A program made the position numbers and the translations under genes. Source: Pempheris klunzingeri (Eukaryota; Chordata; Actinopteri; Acropomatiformes; Pempheridae). From it: a stretch of DNA of 64,000 nucleotides. Positions within the stretch are counted from its first letter, which is position 1. The number at the start of each line of letters is the position of its first letter. The notes under the pieces are model-generated. The model worked only from the letters and a program-made list of their open reading frames with translations. It searched no databases and was not told where the DNA came from. Location: contig NC_092026.1 in NCBI RefSeq assembly GCF_042242105.1, positions 18,888,691 through 18,952,690 on the forward strand, in the 5' to 3' direction. Positions 32,501 through 43,232 of this stretch are shown here, one piece after another.

Positions 32501-35500
32501 AGACGGTGTCAGATTGCATGAAGTAAGCATGAAGCGTGTTCCAGGCGGAGGCGGTGCACAGGGTACGAGCTGTGACTATGAAATGCACACGGTGATGAAG
32601 AGACCCAGATTCTGTGAAGTCGAGAAGTAAAAGGCTCACGGGGAGTAAGAGAATCAATATCTCACAAGGGCATGCAACACCATGCAATGTGGGAATAGGA
32701 CTAAATAATCAATAGAAAGCCAGTAAAGTAAGACTTCATGTTATTTACAGGATAGATAAGTGGAACATGAACGTGCACACTATTTATATAGTAATATAAA
32801 TACAAGCTCAAAAGTAGCAATGTATGGTACGAATGTATTTTTCACTGAATCATTTCTCTACACACTCTGTATGAACACCTAGTTAAACAGAGAAAGAAGA
32901 CCGTATGAGCTGTGAGGGTCTGCTGAGCTGAATTGGGGACAGAGATCCTTACAAACCGTGGATCAACTACAGTCCCTCACGCCTCTACTCACCATTGAGC
33001 TCTCAGAACTTGGTTGTAGTTTCCTGGTCCAATAGTCTTTTTTTGGCAGCTGCTTTATCAATTTAGACAGTTATTGGGTGGTTGTGGGTGGATTTAAATT
33101 GCTGTTGTGCCTGTCGATTTAACAAAGTCATAGAACCACAGCAGTGCTGGAAAAGCCGCTGGTTGAATCATGAAATGGAAAAGGAAGTTGAAACAAATTG
33201 CTATCATATTTATATTGTGATTGGACACTATGGAGAGAGAGGTCAAGAGGAAAACAGTGGCTTCAAACAACCCCGTGCATCCGTGATGAGATTTATGATT
33301 ATAAAGTGAAGCCTCCCAGGGTTTTATGTGGAGGTGATGCCTCTCTGTGGCCTCTCTCTGTACGAGGTTAAAGCAGGTGTCAGGCGATAAGAGCCAAAGA
33401 ATATCTAATGTATTTAAACACCACAAAACCTGCGTGCCTTGTTTCTGCATTTACAACTGAGCAGTATTTTGCTGAGATGAATTTGTCCGTTTGTATTTTC
33501 TGCTTGGTTTAGGCTGTTAGTTGATGGTGTGAATCTATTTCCAGATCTGTAACAAACTCTCGTCTCTCTCAGCTTTCACAGCCGAACAGTACCAGCAGCA
33601 TCAGGAGCAGCTGGCCCTGATGCAGAAGCAGCAGCTGGAGCAGGCCCAGCTGCAACAGCAAGCCAACAGCACCGCAACTGCAAACAGCACACATGTCAGT
33701 ATCCCACAGTCACTCCGGGAACCCAGTCTGAAAAACGGAAGAAGGAAAACTTGGTGACTAACTGCTTTCTTCTCCCCCAACAGAACCTGGCGAATACACT
33801 GGACCAGGCCAGCGCTCAGTTCGCCGCATCGGCCGTGGTCACTGCCGACCAACTGTTGGCTCTCAAAACCAAGGAGGAGCTCGCCCTGGGAGGCGGAGTC
33901 AATGGCGTCCTCTCTCCCTCAGGTACGGCAGCCCCCCAAATAGCTGCTGGTCGGCTCGTTTAGTATACTTGCACTTTGAGAAAGAGGCATTCGATGACAG
34001 GATGACCGTATAACAGTCCACATGAGGAAATTGGCCATCACAGTAATGGCGTGAATAATTATCCTCATTTTATTTAATGACACGGTCATTGCCGTTGATT
34101 CACTGCACTTGTTGTCTCTGACCATTTTGAGTATTCACAACCAACATGGGAAACGTTTCATTACTGTCTGATTGTACCCAACCTCCAAAATATCATTTGT
34201 TTTGAAAACAATGAAACCCCAAAGTTAGAAAAACCAAAAGCAATTCACCCAAATAAAGTGCACTTCACCCAAGTGTTTGAATACAGGGACACTGAACAGA
34301 CAAAGCAAACAATGAGGGGAAAGTAATTACAGTCCTAAAGCCCATAATGGAGTCCACTGAAAGAACAGATATCAGCACAAAGCAGACTGAACAAAACCTG
34401 CAGCACTAAACCCTCAACAACTGATGCCATTTCAGGCAGCAGGATTTCAGAGATAACCGAGAAAAGTGACTAAATGGAATTTCCATTTGAGATTATTGTG
34501 CAGATGAAAACGGCGTCCCAAGGATCTGTCCTTTACAGATAAAACTACAAAAAAAACATGCCGTCACTTTATCATTCAGAATATTGTTTTTGTTCCAGTA
34601 CTTATTTTCTGTGGGAAAGTGAATGAATCCAGCTACATAAATGACCTTCTGCCTCTCAGTTGAAATGTAATATTCTTCTTATTCGTTAAAGAACTTAAGG
34701 TTTGTACTGAGCTGGTTTAACGTGGCATCATTTAAACCGTTTGGTTTTCAACAATTACCTTGAATACTTGAATAGAGATACTTAATGTTATACTTTATTG
34801 CGTTTAGTGCTTCAAATTCTCAATATGAGTACCAAGATTTTTCATTAAAAAACAGTTGTTGAGTAAAACTTTCTCCACCTCACACCCCGTCCCCTCCCCT
34901 CCCCCACCACCGCTTGGCGTCCTCTGACCCCTCAGGTGTCTACAAGGGCTTGCACCTCTCGAGCACAGCGTCCCCTTCCCCCGCCGCCCCGGCTCCTCCC
35001 ACCACTACCCCGACACCCTCCTTGCGCCACCCCTGCGCCACCACCACCCCCGCCACCAGCTCCACCTCCGCTACCAGTAACAACAACGGCACCACCCACC
35101 CTGCCAACGCCACTACCACTAACACCGCCACCACTCAGGTCCTGCTGGGAAACAACAACAGCCTCCGTCTGGGTGTTCCCACTGGCAAGCGCGTCCACGC
35201 TCCACGGACGCTGAGCGCCACCATGTCAACATCCGCCTTAAAGCTCGCCCATGCAGCCGCCGCCACCGCCAACTGTCAGAAACCCAAGGTCACTACGGCC
35301 TCAGCCTCGTCGCTGGACATAGTGCCCAGGTGAGGAAACACCTGCAACCAGCGTGAGGACATTAAATGGTTAAAATGATAAAAGGTGCCGTTACCTGTTT
35401 ATGTTGAGTTAAACAAGTCTTCTTCTCACACTACAGTCATATGTTAATATGTAATGAGTCTGATTGACAGATGCACTGAAGTATTCACATGTGTTAGTGT

Positions 35501-36538
35501 TAAAATACAACATCCTATTTACATGCTCCACAGACACAGAAAGTATCACATAAGAAGATATGTTGAGCGCCATGTTGACACTATATTTAGCTTAATGCTG
35601 TGCTTTTGTACCAAGACAGGTTTAACCAGATATACTACTGCCAGGGTTACTAAACAGAAGCAAAGCCGTTTGCTCATTTGCATAATTAACCTATTAGATA
35701 TCCCCTGTAGTAGAGGAAATGCTTGTAGCTGACACTGGTAGAGCGGCTTGGGTTGTTTATGTCTAAATATCCCTAAAACAAAAACTGGTAAAGCTGTTTT
35801 TCCAGCCTTTTATTGTGTAATGAACTGTGTTGATAACGAAATTTCGTCCAAAATAAGCTAGTTTGTTCTTTATTGATCTTTTTTTTAGTCAGTTGGGGGA
35901 GAAAATGACTGTTAAAGCGCTGATTGAACGGGGCATATCTGGTCATATCTGTGGGAGAGAGGGGCAGTAAGTGGTGATTTAACGCCCTTTTCAACAGCAG
36001 GAAGTTTAGGAAGAAGTTCTGCTTTAATGTTCACGTTGCAGAAAGAAGAATGTGTGTGTCGCCATGTTTTTTATTTTATTTGCTTATCTATTGTTGGAAC
36101 ATGTATACGACATGGACCAGTGCCAAGAACTAGCTTTACAGCCTATGGTAGTTTTCTTTAGTTTAATGTAATGCTTAACAGGAAACTGCATCTTGATCAG
36201 GGTTCCCCGTTCATCTTGATGAGTGCTGTTCTTTTGAACTTATTGTAACTGAGACAAGTGGCTTCCCCACTGTTGCCTTATTAACATCATATGTCCACAA
36301 CACCCCCGTTTTTGAAATACAGTGGTTTGGTGGGTAAGCTCCACTGGGTTTTTGAATATGTGGTCATGAGACACCCCAGGTTATTGGTTTAAGTGTGATG
36401 AAACAATTTAAAATGCTGAGTACTTGCTGCTCGTCTAACCGTGTCTCGTCTCCTTTTGTCCTCAGGGAGAATCACGAACAAGACAAGCCAGCACTGAACA
36501 GTCTATCAGAGAACACAATGGCCATGGAGGTTACGTAG
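14357..36538 (+). CDS. epc1: Enhancer of polycomb homolog 1, complete
   Basis: Scaffold subunit of the NuA4/TIP60 histone acetyltransferase complex in the nucleus. The conserved N-terminal EPcA region (yeast Epl1 in piccolo NuA4) bridges the acetyltransferase and the nucleosome. Fourteen coding exons join in consistent phase to give 850 residues, against 836 in human EPC1. The N terminus MSKLSFRARALDASKPLP and the C terminus ENTMAMEVT match EPC1. RCEDLPDLHEYASINRAV and FSLDAEQPDYDLD distinguish it from EPC2. The arginine-rich MARRRVGRGGR segment, the SCRWRHFRPRT block and a Gln-rich stretch are all retained. A 22-residue block near the human QGLERTLQGF segment is absent. A poly-proline tract and Thr/Ala/Pro-rich stretches are expanded. 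Intron 1 is 7.9 kb. Confidence 0.98.
14510..22415 (+). other. epc1 intron 1
   Basis: 7.9-kb intron. The first 300 bp continue the CpG-rich promoter. It also holds (TG)n at 15117-15135, (CAG)7 at 15985-16006, (AC)n at 16830-16846, and GC-richer patches near 17.4-17.6 and 20.5-20.8 kb that could be enhancers. No coding exon is recognised. Confidence 0.75.
15985..16006 (+). repeat. (CAG)7 microsatellite in epc1 intron 1
   Basis: Seven CAG units followed by GGAGGAGG. The overlapping open frames are low-complexity and show no splice-bounded exon. Confidence 0.85.
22416..22575 (+). CDS. epc1: epc1 exon 2 (EHHLQRAISAQQ...)
   Basis: Encodes residues 52-104 plus the first base of 105, including VYGEKRDNMVIPVPEAESN and QLIHIQ. 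Acceptor CTGTAG, donor GTAAGT, phases 0 to 1. The internal ATG at MVIPVPEAE would be the first in-frame start if exon 1 were replaced by an upstream leader. Confidence 0.97.
22576..25948 (+). other. epc1 intron 2
   Basis: 3.4-kb intron of A/T-rich unique sequence. No repeat family or exon is recognised. Confidence 0.7.
25949..26094 (+). CDS. epc1: epc1 exon 3 (FSLDAEQPDYDLD...)
   Basis: Residues 105-153, an acidic stretch followed by KLKKKMEISFLQFEEMID and RLEKGSGQQ. Acceptor ACCCGCAG, donor GTCAGC, phases 1 to 0. Confidence 0.97.
26249..26455 (+). CDS. epc1: epc1 exon 4 (residues 154-222)
   Basis: LVSLPEAKLLLKEDDELIKE through VKQEKRDGSS and DPYVAFRRRTEKMQTRK. The DPYVAFRRRTEKMQTRK block is nearly invariant in EPC proteins. 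Acceptor GTCATAG, donor GTCGGT, phase 0 at both ends. Confidence 0.97.
26456..27796 (+). other. epc1 intron 4
   Basis: 1.3-kb intron. It contains the stem-loop with nuclear-receptor half-sites listed separately. Otherwise nothing is recognised. Confidence 0.7.
27589..27636. repeat. Long inverted repeat with AGGTCA half-sites
   Basis: Perfect 11-bp arms ACTGACCTGTA and TACAGGTCAGT flank a 5-nt loop (27611-27615). After a small bulge, outer arms AACTAAAT and ATTTAGTT extend the stem. TGACCT and AGGTCA half-sites face outwards, and a third AGGTCA lies at 27581. Confidence 0.85.
27797..27945 (+). CDS. epc1: epc1 exon 5 (residues 223-271)
   Basis: NRKNDEASYEKMLKLRRDL then SRAVTILEMIKRREKSKREL and LLHLTLEIFEKR. 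Helical and charge-rich. Donor GTGAGG, phases 0 to 2. Confidence 0.97.
28240..28387 (+). CDS. epc1: epc1 exon 6 (residues 272-321)
   Basis: NVMSDYSGEVMAEVLAERAL through IIPLVPLTNQYRHQDHMDLK. More divergent from mammals than its neighbours. Acceptor CTCCCAG, donor GTGAGG, phases 2 to 0. Confidence 0.95.
28696..28860 (+). CDS. epc1: epc1 exon 7 (residues 322-376)
   Basis: Basic PRQKRKYEKKQKVLP, then FNAKDLNQYDFPSSDDEPFS and a terminal Q. The acceptor is CCCCTTAAG, with a long C/T tract before it. Phase 0 at both ends. Confidence 0.96.
28861..29731 (+). other. epc1 intron 7
   Basis: 0.87-kb intron with no recognised element. Confidence 0.65.
29732..29821 (+). CDS. epc1: epc1 exon 8 (residues 377-406)
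   Basis: LHSGSSEAEEENDPDGAYAF then RRKAGCQYYA. Phase 0 at both ends. The REKAGCQYYA-type block is conserved between EPC1 and EPC2. Confidence 0.97.
30309..30457 (+). CDS. epc1: epc1 exon 9 (residues 407-455)
   Basis: HQDRVGSWPWCGPWEDGF then RYSLTTLTVPRRCLG and MARRRVGRGGR. The conserved arginine cluster is intact. Acceptor GTCCGCAG, donor GTCAGT, phases 0 to 2. Confidence 0.97.
30795..31252 (+). CDS. epc1: epc1 exon 10 with poly-proline expansion (residues 456-608)
   Basis: Opens VLLDRAYTDYDNVFHGLDPE and then has a Ser/Pro run with nine consecutive prolines at about residues 492-500. After it come NKFASTSETNTSD, a second Ser/Pro run, DLSQILLNIKSCRWRHFRPRT and a divergent basic, Pro-rich end. 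Remembered human EPC1 has only SSPQHSPVNQFA at the first position, so the proline run is an addition. Phases 2 to 1. Confidence 0.96.
31253..33572 (+). other. epc1 intron 10
   Basis: 2.3-kb intron with no recognised gene or element. Confidence 0.65.
33573..33694 (+). CDS. epc1: epc1 exon 11, Gln-rich (residues 609-649)
   Basis: FTAEQYQQHQEQLALMQKQQ then LEQAQLQQQANST. Matches the glutamine-rich stretch that opens the C-terminal EPC domain. Phases 1 to 0. Confidence 0.97.
33784..33922 (+). CDS. epc1: epc1 exon 12 (residues 650-695)
   Basis: NLANTLDQASAQFAASAVV then TADQLLALKTKEELALGGG and VNGVLSPS. It lacks the roughly 22 residues that human EPC1 carries before the SASAQFAASA block, suggesting an exon absent here or skipped. 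Phases 0 to 1. Confidence 0.95.
33923..34935 (+). other. epc1 intron 12
   Basis: 1.0-kb intron. I see no candidate here for the human segment missing from exon 12. Confidence 0.6.
34936..35329 (+). CDS. epc1: epc1 exon 13, Thr/Ala/Pro-rich (residues 696-826)
   Basis: GVYKGLHLSSTASPSPAAP, then about 60 residues dominated by Thr, Ala, Pro and Ser. After these come TTQVLLGNNNSLRLGVP, RTLSATMSTSALKLAHAAA and KVTTASASSLDIVPR. The flanking blocks anchor the frame, so the low-complexity stretch is coding. Phases 1 to 2. Confidence 0.96.
35330..36465 (+). other. epc1 intron 13
   Basis: 1.1-kb last intron with no recognised element. Confidence 0.65.
36466..36538 (+). CDS. epc1: epc1 exon 14, C terminus
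   Basis: ENHEQDKPALNSLSENTMAM then EVT and TAG, matching the EPC1 C terminus (NTVAMEVT in human). Acceptor GTCCTCAG, entry phase 2. Confidence 0.98.
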
Positions 36539-37668
36539 CCTCCCATAGGCAGCACGGGAGCAGCGTAACTCCTTCTGTTGTTTTTTTTTTTTTTTTTTGA
36601 GGGGGGGGTTTGTTTTTGTTTTTTTGTTGTTTTTTTTTTTTTAGGTGCTATGCATCGTTCGTTAGTCGTGAAAGAAAGTGGTGGCGGAATGAGCACGGCA
36701 AGGCTGGGTTTCCATGGTAACTGTTTTGGGACTTAATTGCAATGCTCGTCTCGTACAAATTTTTTTTTTTCTCCCCTCAATTCCCCATTTGTTACTGTTA
36801 ATAAGAGATCGTCTGTAAATTCTTAATATGGCAATTATATGTACAGTACTGCATATTTGTAATACCCCCCTCCCCACCCCCTGTTCTTGTATATAACATT
36901 ACTTGAATACAGAATTGTTCATTTGTGATGTTTTGCACTCGAGATATTAAAAAAAAAATCAAAATTAAAAAGAGAAAACGACAAACTGCAACTGGTGCGA
37001 GTATGAGGTGTGAAAGTTGTACCACAGAAAAATGTATGTCATCACATGCATGGTGCAGAGCCTGCTGTTTGATCTATTTATTGTGCCGTGTTTACAAAGG
37101 GTTTTTTTATTTTTATTTTTTTTTCCCCCGTTCATGTTTTTTTTTTTTTTTTTTCTTTTTTTTCATACACTGTACCCCTCACCGGTTCCCCGTGCTGTAG
37201 TCAGTGTTTAGCTAGATTAAAAGCTCTGTATTTTTTTGGATGTTGTGAACATGGCCGGGAGCTCGCCCGTTTTTGTTGGGCATCCTTCCACGATGTTCCC
37301 ATGTGTCATGTTGAATCCATGGAGACATGCATTCATACAGATTCAGGCGCAGGGCAGGAGGAGACGACAACGACAGGTGTGAATTTGTTTGTTGTAGGCA
37401 TCAGTTTGTCAGTGGGTTAATCAGTTTCCACAAAGCTCTTCCATACGTATATTATTCCTGAGACAAGTAACAAAACAATGGGGATGAAGACTCTTTCCCA
37501 GAAGACTTTGCTGCTTCTGATTTATCTAAGCACTATATAATTTGTTTTTTAATTGATTGATTGCTGCTTTTGTATGATTTTTGGTCTCTGGTTTGCACCA
37601 GTTGGCCTTATTTACTATTTGTTTTCTCTAAAAAGATGAGCCCCCATGTCCCCTTATCATTTTTTTAA

Positions 37669-37674
37669 AATAAA
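37669..37674 (+). terminator. Proximal polyadenylation signal of epc1
   Basis: AATAAA within TTTTTTAAAATAAATATT, about 1.13 kb after the stop. Confidence 0.6.
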
Positions 37675-38188
37675 TATTTTTGTATCTCCCACTTTCTTTT
37701 TAATTTTCCTCACAAAAAGACTTCATTCTTTTGTTACTTGTTGATCTAAAAAAAAAACAAAAAAAAAAACTAAGGGAGTAAAAAAAAAAAAATGCAGTAA
37801 CTGACATTTATTATCATTCCAGCTTCTACATAATAAGGAAGAAAACATGTATTTAAAAAAAAAAAAAAAGAGGCAGTTTTCTCTACTTTTAAAAACTCTC
37901 CAGAAGGCTGTAAGGCCATGAACCACAAGTTATCGGGTGCCTTCATTTGGGAAAAAAGAAAAAAATCTAAAAAAAAAAAACAAAAAAAATTGCTCTCTTC
38001 TGTGAAGAGTTTGGTACTGAACAAGGCTACTTGTAGTTTTTCTTTGTCTGTACCACAATCCCAATGCCCATTCCAATGGCCCAGTTGATTCATGAGTTTG
38101 TTTTGTTTTTGTAGACCCTTCACCACACACACATGCATACATACACACACAGGAAAAACTAAGAATCCTCTTGAATTGTCACAAAATG

Positions 38189-38194
38189 AAATAA
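38189..38194 (+). terminator. Distal polyadenylation signal of epc1
   Basis: AATAAA within AAAATGAAATAAAAATCC, about 1.65 kb after the stop, followed by a T/GT-rich stretch (GTCGTTTTTGTCATTTTTG) typical of downstream elements. Confidence 0.65.
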
Positions 38195-39954
38195 AAATCC
38201 AGGGCATTAAGTCGTTTTTGTCATTTTTGTCTTTGTGTGAACAATGAGTGCACTGTAGGACTGCGTGTCTTGATGGGAAATCCTTGTTAAAAACTTTTAC
38301 CGTGAGTAATAAGTTTGTCAGTCTCTTCAGCTTGTAACCAACCGCCTTCTAACTTATTTGGGGGTTTTGTCCTTGATGTGTGTCTGTATTCAGGCAGGAC
38401 ATGACTGAGTGCTGAATATCGTCTGAACAGAAAACTTTTAACAGCAAAACAACAAATCATTCACAAACATCTTTGTTAAAAAGTTTTCTTCAAGCTTACA
38501 AAGCCATGTAAGTTTCAACAATACTTTACTGTTATGCTTTCAAGGTTAGAGTATGCCTGAATTTGAATCTACTTTGAGCACTTTTTTGGGAGGGGAGTGT
38601 TTAGAGCTTTAAATCTGATGCAGAAAGCAACTGAAAATCTTTCAAAAGCTACACAAGGAAATAGAACTCACATAAAATATACTGTATGATAAATCTGTTA
38701 TTGATCTTTTTAAAAAAAAAAAAGAAAACACCAGTGGAAAATATTCATTTCATAGAAACTGTAAAGAAAAACATGGTGTTAAAACTTGAAGCCAGTGGAA
38801 CAGGTGCTTCTCTTTTGCTTTTTCACTGAAGTAAGCTCCTCCAGTTCAGATATAACTGATGCTTTAGCTTTAGCAGCATCTACGCAAACCTTTTTAGGAG
38901 CCACCGTTGTTGTTTTCCAACCAACAGTTGCTTCTAATACAAAGTAGTAACTTGGTTCTGTTCCTCTGACAAGTCAAAGTGTTCAGACGTCCGTAGAAAA
39001 AGATCCTATCTTTGTGCCAAGTGCCCACAAAGATGGATTCACTGACATGAACTACGGGTAACAGAAGTTTTAGAAGAAGAAAACATTAAATGTGACTCTA
39101 TATTTAGAGCTCAGCGGTGAATGTAGAGCATAAGGTCAATGAAATAACATGGTGTGTTCACAGGCTGTTCTGTGATCCACATTGTGGCATGGAGGTGACT
39201 CAGGACTAGACAAAGGCGCTGATCTAGAAAAGGACAGCAACTAAAGAATCTTTGGCTCTTATTGCACGCTGTTGCATTGCAGTATAACCTTTAGTTCATT
39301 AAATGAAAGTGTAAAGAAAAAAACGAGTTTGTTCTTCTCTGTGTCTGGTTAAAGCCAGTCAGGAACACTGCAGCTGTTTACCTGTGACTGTTATTCACTG
39401 AAGAAAGCACAAATTGGGTGGAATAACGGATGACATTTAAATGTAAATTCTTCTTCTCGGTGGAGGAAAAGAGGAAAGTTGATAAGAGCTGGAAAATAAA
39501 TGAGTAGAGCCGAGCCAAACTCCCACAGAGAAATTGTGTTTACGGCGCGTCTGACTTGATCATGTTTGGATCTCTGTCTGTAATTGCTTGTTTCAAAGAG
39601 AAAGAAAGGAAAACTGTCGATGGAAAGTTTGTAAGAGAAAAGCTGATCTTAGTTCTTGGGAAAGTTTGTCAATAAGGTAGTTAAAGGCCTGCGTGAACTA
39701 GAATTAAAGCAATAGACGTGACTGGTCTCAGGTTTAAGGCAGCAAGAGAGAAACGCATGTGTATTCAAAGAAATGATGAAATACTGAAGGAAGGAACAAG
39801 GAAAGGAAAAGTTCTTCCAACATGTCTGCCAAGTGTTTTACGCCAGATTCCACAGTCACAAAACATTTACATTATTTCATGTTGAAAATGTAACTGACGG
39901 CCGAAGGCTGCTTAAATGTCATGAATACTCAAAGCTGCATTCAGGAACAGTAGT

Positions 39955-40265
39955 TTTTTAGCAGTTTTCGTTCAGTTGGCCCACCACTTTGGTCCAGACT
40001 CAAATATGTAGATGATGATTTCCAACGAAATTTTGTACATTCAGGGTGAATCATGGTCCCCAGATGATTAATCCTATAGACTTTGGCGGTCGACATAATC
40101 CCCCCTGCAGCCTCAGATCTGCTTCGGACAAATGTTAGCATACTAGCGAGCTGAAGTAAGATTAAAACACGGTAAATAGTACATCTGCCAAATGTCAGCA
40201 CGTCAGCATTTTGTTTTTTAGCAGATTAGCATGCAGATGTTAGCATTTAGCACAAAGCAATCGGT
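39955..40265. repeat. Decayed teleost dispersed repeat
   Basis: TTTGGTCCAGACTCAAATATG, GAAATTTTGTACATTCAGGG, CATGGTCCCCAGATGATTAATC and GATGTTAGCATTTAGCAC fragments follow the order of an abundant fish repeat I recall. It is the same broad family as the disrupted copy near 10.8-12.1 kb. Open frames across it are not genes. Confidence 0.6.
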
Positions 40266-40704
40266 AAACTGTGGAACAAGCTGCAAGCACAACAGACATA
40301 TTGTGTCCGTGTTCATTGTTTGATTACTCCGTTGGATATTCAGTATAAAAATAAAGGCACAGCAGTGAGTGCCTGTCATGAAATATATCAAAACCAAAGT
40401 CTGAACTCAGAGTACCGCTATGGTGAAAAAACATGCCCGAAATTTAGAAGAAAGTGGAAGAAAATCTCAGGTGACGTGAGTGAGGCACTGCAAGACATCA
40501 GACAAGATGTGTGGGAAGCTTTAGGTTTCTGTTAGAACGGCAGCACGACCACGTCAGCTGCGCTACGTGACGTGAAAAAAATCAATGTTCACATTTAAGA
40601 AATCCAACATTTTATGAGCGACGTGTTCCTTCTAGTTTATCTAGCGTTGCGCTGCAGTTAATACTCACTAGAGCACTAAATTATTACTAAGTATTAATCC
40701 GCCT

Positions 40705-40785
40705 CTGAAAATAGTCCCCAGCAGATGCACTATTTCCTTCAGTTTGAGTAACATTTGCTATAAACTACAGTGCCCAGCTGTTAAA
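40705..40785 (+). repeat. Dispersed repeat, copy A
   Basis: Shares CTGAAAATAGTCCCCA, TTTGAGTAA and CTACAGTGCCCAGCTGTT with the segment near 45.6 kb, in the same orientation. Confidence 0.75.
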
Positions 40786-42305
40786 GGACGTAACATAGTC
40801 TCTTTATAAAAATGAAATTACATATTTGTGAACTGTTTTTAAAGGTTAATTTCATGGAAGTCGCGACACGTTGTTGGTTTTGGTGTTTTCATGGGATTTG
40901 TTGACAATGATGAATATGTACAATAACCCCCCATCTTTTAACATTTTTTAGTCTTGTCCAGCCTATTTTAAAATTCTTATGAATGGCACAGAAAAGGCCA
41001 TGCCAGTAATTTCTTCTCTTTATTTTCTGAAAAATTTGAGTTTTGAGGTTTGTAGTTTTCATTGACACCAGTTTCGTTTATTGCTTTACAAGTTCTGGAG
41101 TAAATGAGTACAATTTTTTTTTAAACGCTGGTAGGTGCTTTGAGTTAAGGTAATTTTCTATGAAGCACAATCAAAGCCAAAGAGAGCGAGGCACGAAGAC
41201 ACTTCCGTAACCCGGCCTAATTATCTGTGCTCTCAGCTTGGCATGTACACTGGCTTTATCTCACACAGCCACCTTCCTATCTTCATCTACAGTTGCGGCT
41301 TTCAATTACCACTGACCCTAATGAGCAGCAGACATACTCAGCGGAGACACTGTGGACTGGCAGGCTCATTAAGGCTGATGAGTCAGAGGGCAAACAGGGA
41401 TAATCAAGGTTGTCTGCAGAGGCCTGATCACACTGACCAAATGACGGTCTGGTTTGCGAGCCCACTCAAAGTGTGGAGCGTCTCGGTCTTTGTTCTTTGA
41501 CTTCAAAGTGGAGTATCTGCTGCTCTCCGTGTCACTCCACTAATGCTGCTGAATTACAGTCTTGCATGCTTTGGGTTGTGCATTTGTGAATTAAATTGGT
41601 TGTTACTCTTTTTTTCAAGAGGTTTTCTATAATATGCTATTTGTTGGTGCACCACAGTCGATAAATGCTTCTCAATATATGGCATCATAGGGTCTTTGAA
41701 TATGCAGTTGAAAGTTAAAAGCAGAAAGAAAGGCAGCACAGATAGTGTGTTACCCACCTATAAGAAGTCATGGAGAAGCAGTGAGTCACTGTCTTCTTTA
41801 ATAAAATGTGTCTTGATCTTCTGTACCGTCACAGGTCTGGAAAAGGTATTTTTTAACCCTTAATAAAGGGTGCCTTATTAGAAAAAGGCATTGCTAGCGC
41901 CCAGCTTTCACCCAGCCATGATTCAAATAGCATTTTATGATGTCTAGCTGAGTCAAAAGCAACTGGATTATCTGTTCCTTTTTTTTTTTCCAAAGTCAGT
42001 CCTCTGAATTAGCAGCTCTAGATATCGAACTACCCAGATGATTGAGAATCTTCATAGACAATACAAGGATAACGTCTGGATCAGTCTTAGCAGCTTCCAT
42101 GTTACTGTCAAGAGCTGAAAAGATGTGGCACAGGAAGACGAGTCACCAGTACATGAAGATGATGCAAAAATAAACAGCAGCAGATAGAAAGCGGAGCCCG
42201 CGTTCATCACCAAGGACACCTTCATGGACGTCCTGCAGAAAAGTCTCTTCTGCCTTTCTGAGAAACAACACAAAAACTAAACCCTTAGAACAGTCACATG
42301 CCTAG

Positions 42306-42326
42306 GTGTGTGTGTGTGTGTGTGTG
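42306..42326 (+). repeat. (GT)n microsatellite
   Basis: About ten GT units. Confidence 0.9.
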
Positions 42327-42767
42327 ATGTAGGAGGGTGTGACAATGGTAGTTATCAGGCCTGCAGCCATGTGACCAGTCGCACTAGCACGCTTGAAAAG
42401 GACAAATTCGTATGGCGTGTGGGCTTTACAGACGACCATCACTTGAAGACATTGGCGTTCCTCAAAATTAATAGATGAAACAAACATGAGTGTCATATTT
42501 CCATATTTTTTTCCCCCAACATCGAGGTTTGACTGGCGCTTTTAATTGCATCGTCTAGCTGCACCCTCTCCGGTAGTTAAAAGGCACAAGATGAATTCAT
42601 ACAAACTGTTTTATCTTGATGTGCTCAAATCCTGAAAGTCACAGAACAGTAGTGGATGGAAGCTTGAATTAATTAGCATTTTCTTTCGCAGATTCTCTGG
42701 AAATTTGCTTAAAATCTGCACTACGTATGGATGGAAACTCGTCAATAGAGGAGATGTGAAAATCATT

Positions 42768-43232
42768 TGAATGGGGACAGTGGAGCGCGCTTTCTCGTCG
42801 TTTTGAACCCTCGAATTTAGCTTCATGGGCATCACCGTCTTGGTTTTATGGCTGTTGGCATCTTGAACCAGAATTGATGTTCAATCTGTGAAGCCTCTGA
42901 TTGGTTAGTCACAAGGTAGCCCTGTCCTAAAGCACAGCCTGCTTTATGGTCTATTTTCCTCTAAATGGGACCATTATTTACTAAAAGAACATCATGTTAT
43001 GCTGAAGAGGACAGTAAACTAGCGACAGAGACCATAAACTTAGTAGGAAAGTGTTTGCTGAGGTATAAATTAAGTGAGAAGTCGGTTCATTTTCGGACAG
43101 ACAACTGGACACCTTTTTGGAGCCAGTGGAGTCGCCCCCTGCTGGCCATTAGAAAGAATGCAGCTTTAAGGCTCGTCTGCATTGGCTTCACTTTGCAGAC
43201 CTGCAAGCTCCATTTCTTTACGGTCTCAGATG
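42768..43232. mobile_element. Inverted-repeat non-autonomous transposon, copy 2 (decayed)
   Basis: Collinear with the 11.4-12.0 kb element. Shared stretches include CTCTGATTGGTTA, CTAAATGGGACCAT, ATTTACTAAA and AGTGAGAAGTC. The terminal inverted repeats are no longer recognisable at the start and are degraded at the end (TTTCTTTACGGTCTCAGATG). Confidence 0.75.

Larger units (their letters stand above)
36539..38210 (+). other. epc1: epc1 3' UTR with U-rich and A-rich homopolymer tracts
   Basis: T runs of 18 (36581-36598) and 13 (36630-36642) and a T-rich block near 37109-37163 precede a proximal AATAAA at 37669. Runs of 9-15 A follow at about 37748-37757, 37779-37792, 37854-37869 and 37968-37988, before the distal signal at 38189. 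Several open frames here are translations of homopolymers and not genes. Confidence 0.75.

Noticed and set aside
36925..37420. Several plus-strand frames rich in Phe
   Set aside because: Translations of poly-T runs in the epc1 3' UTR.
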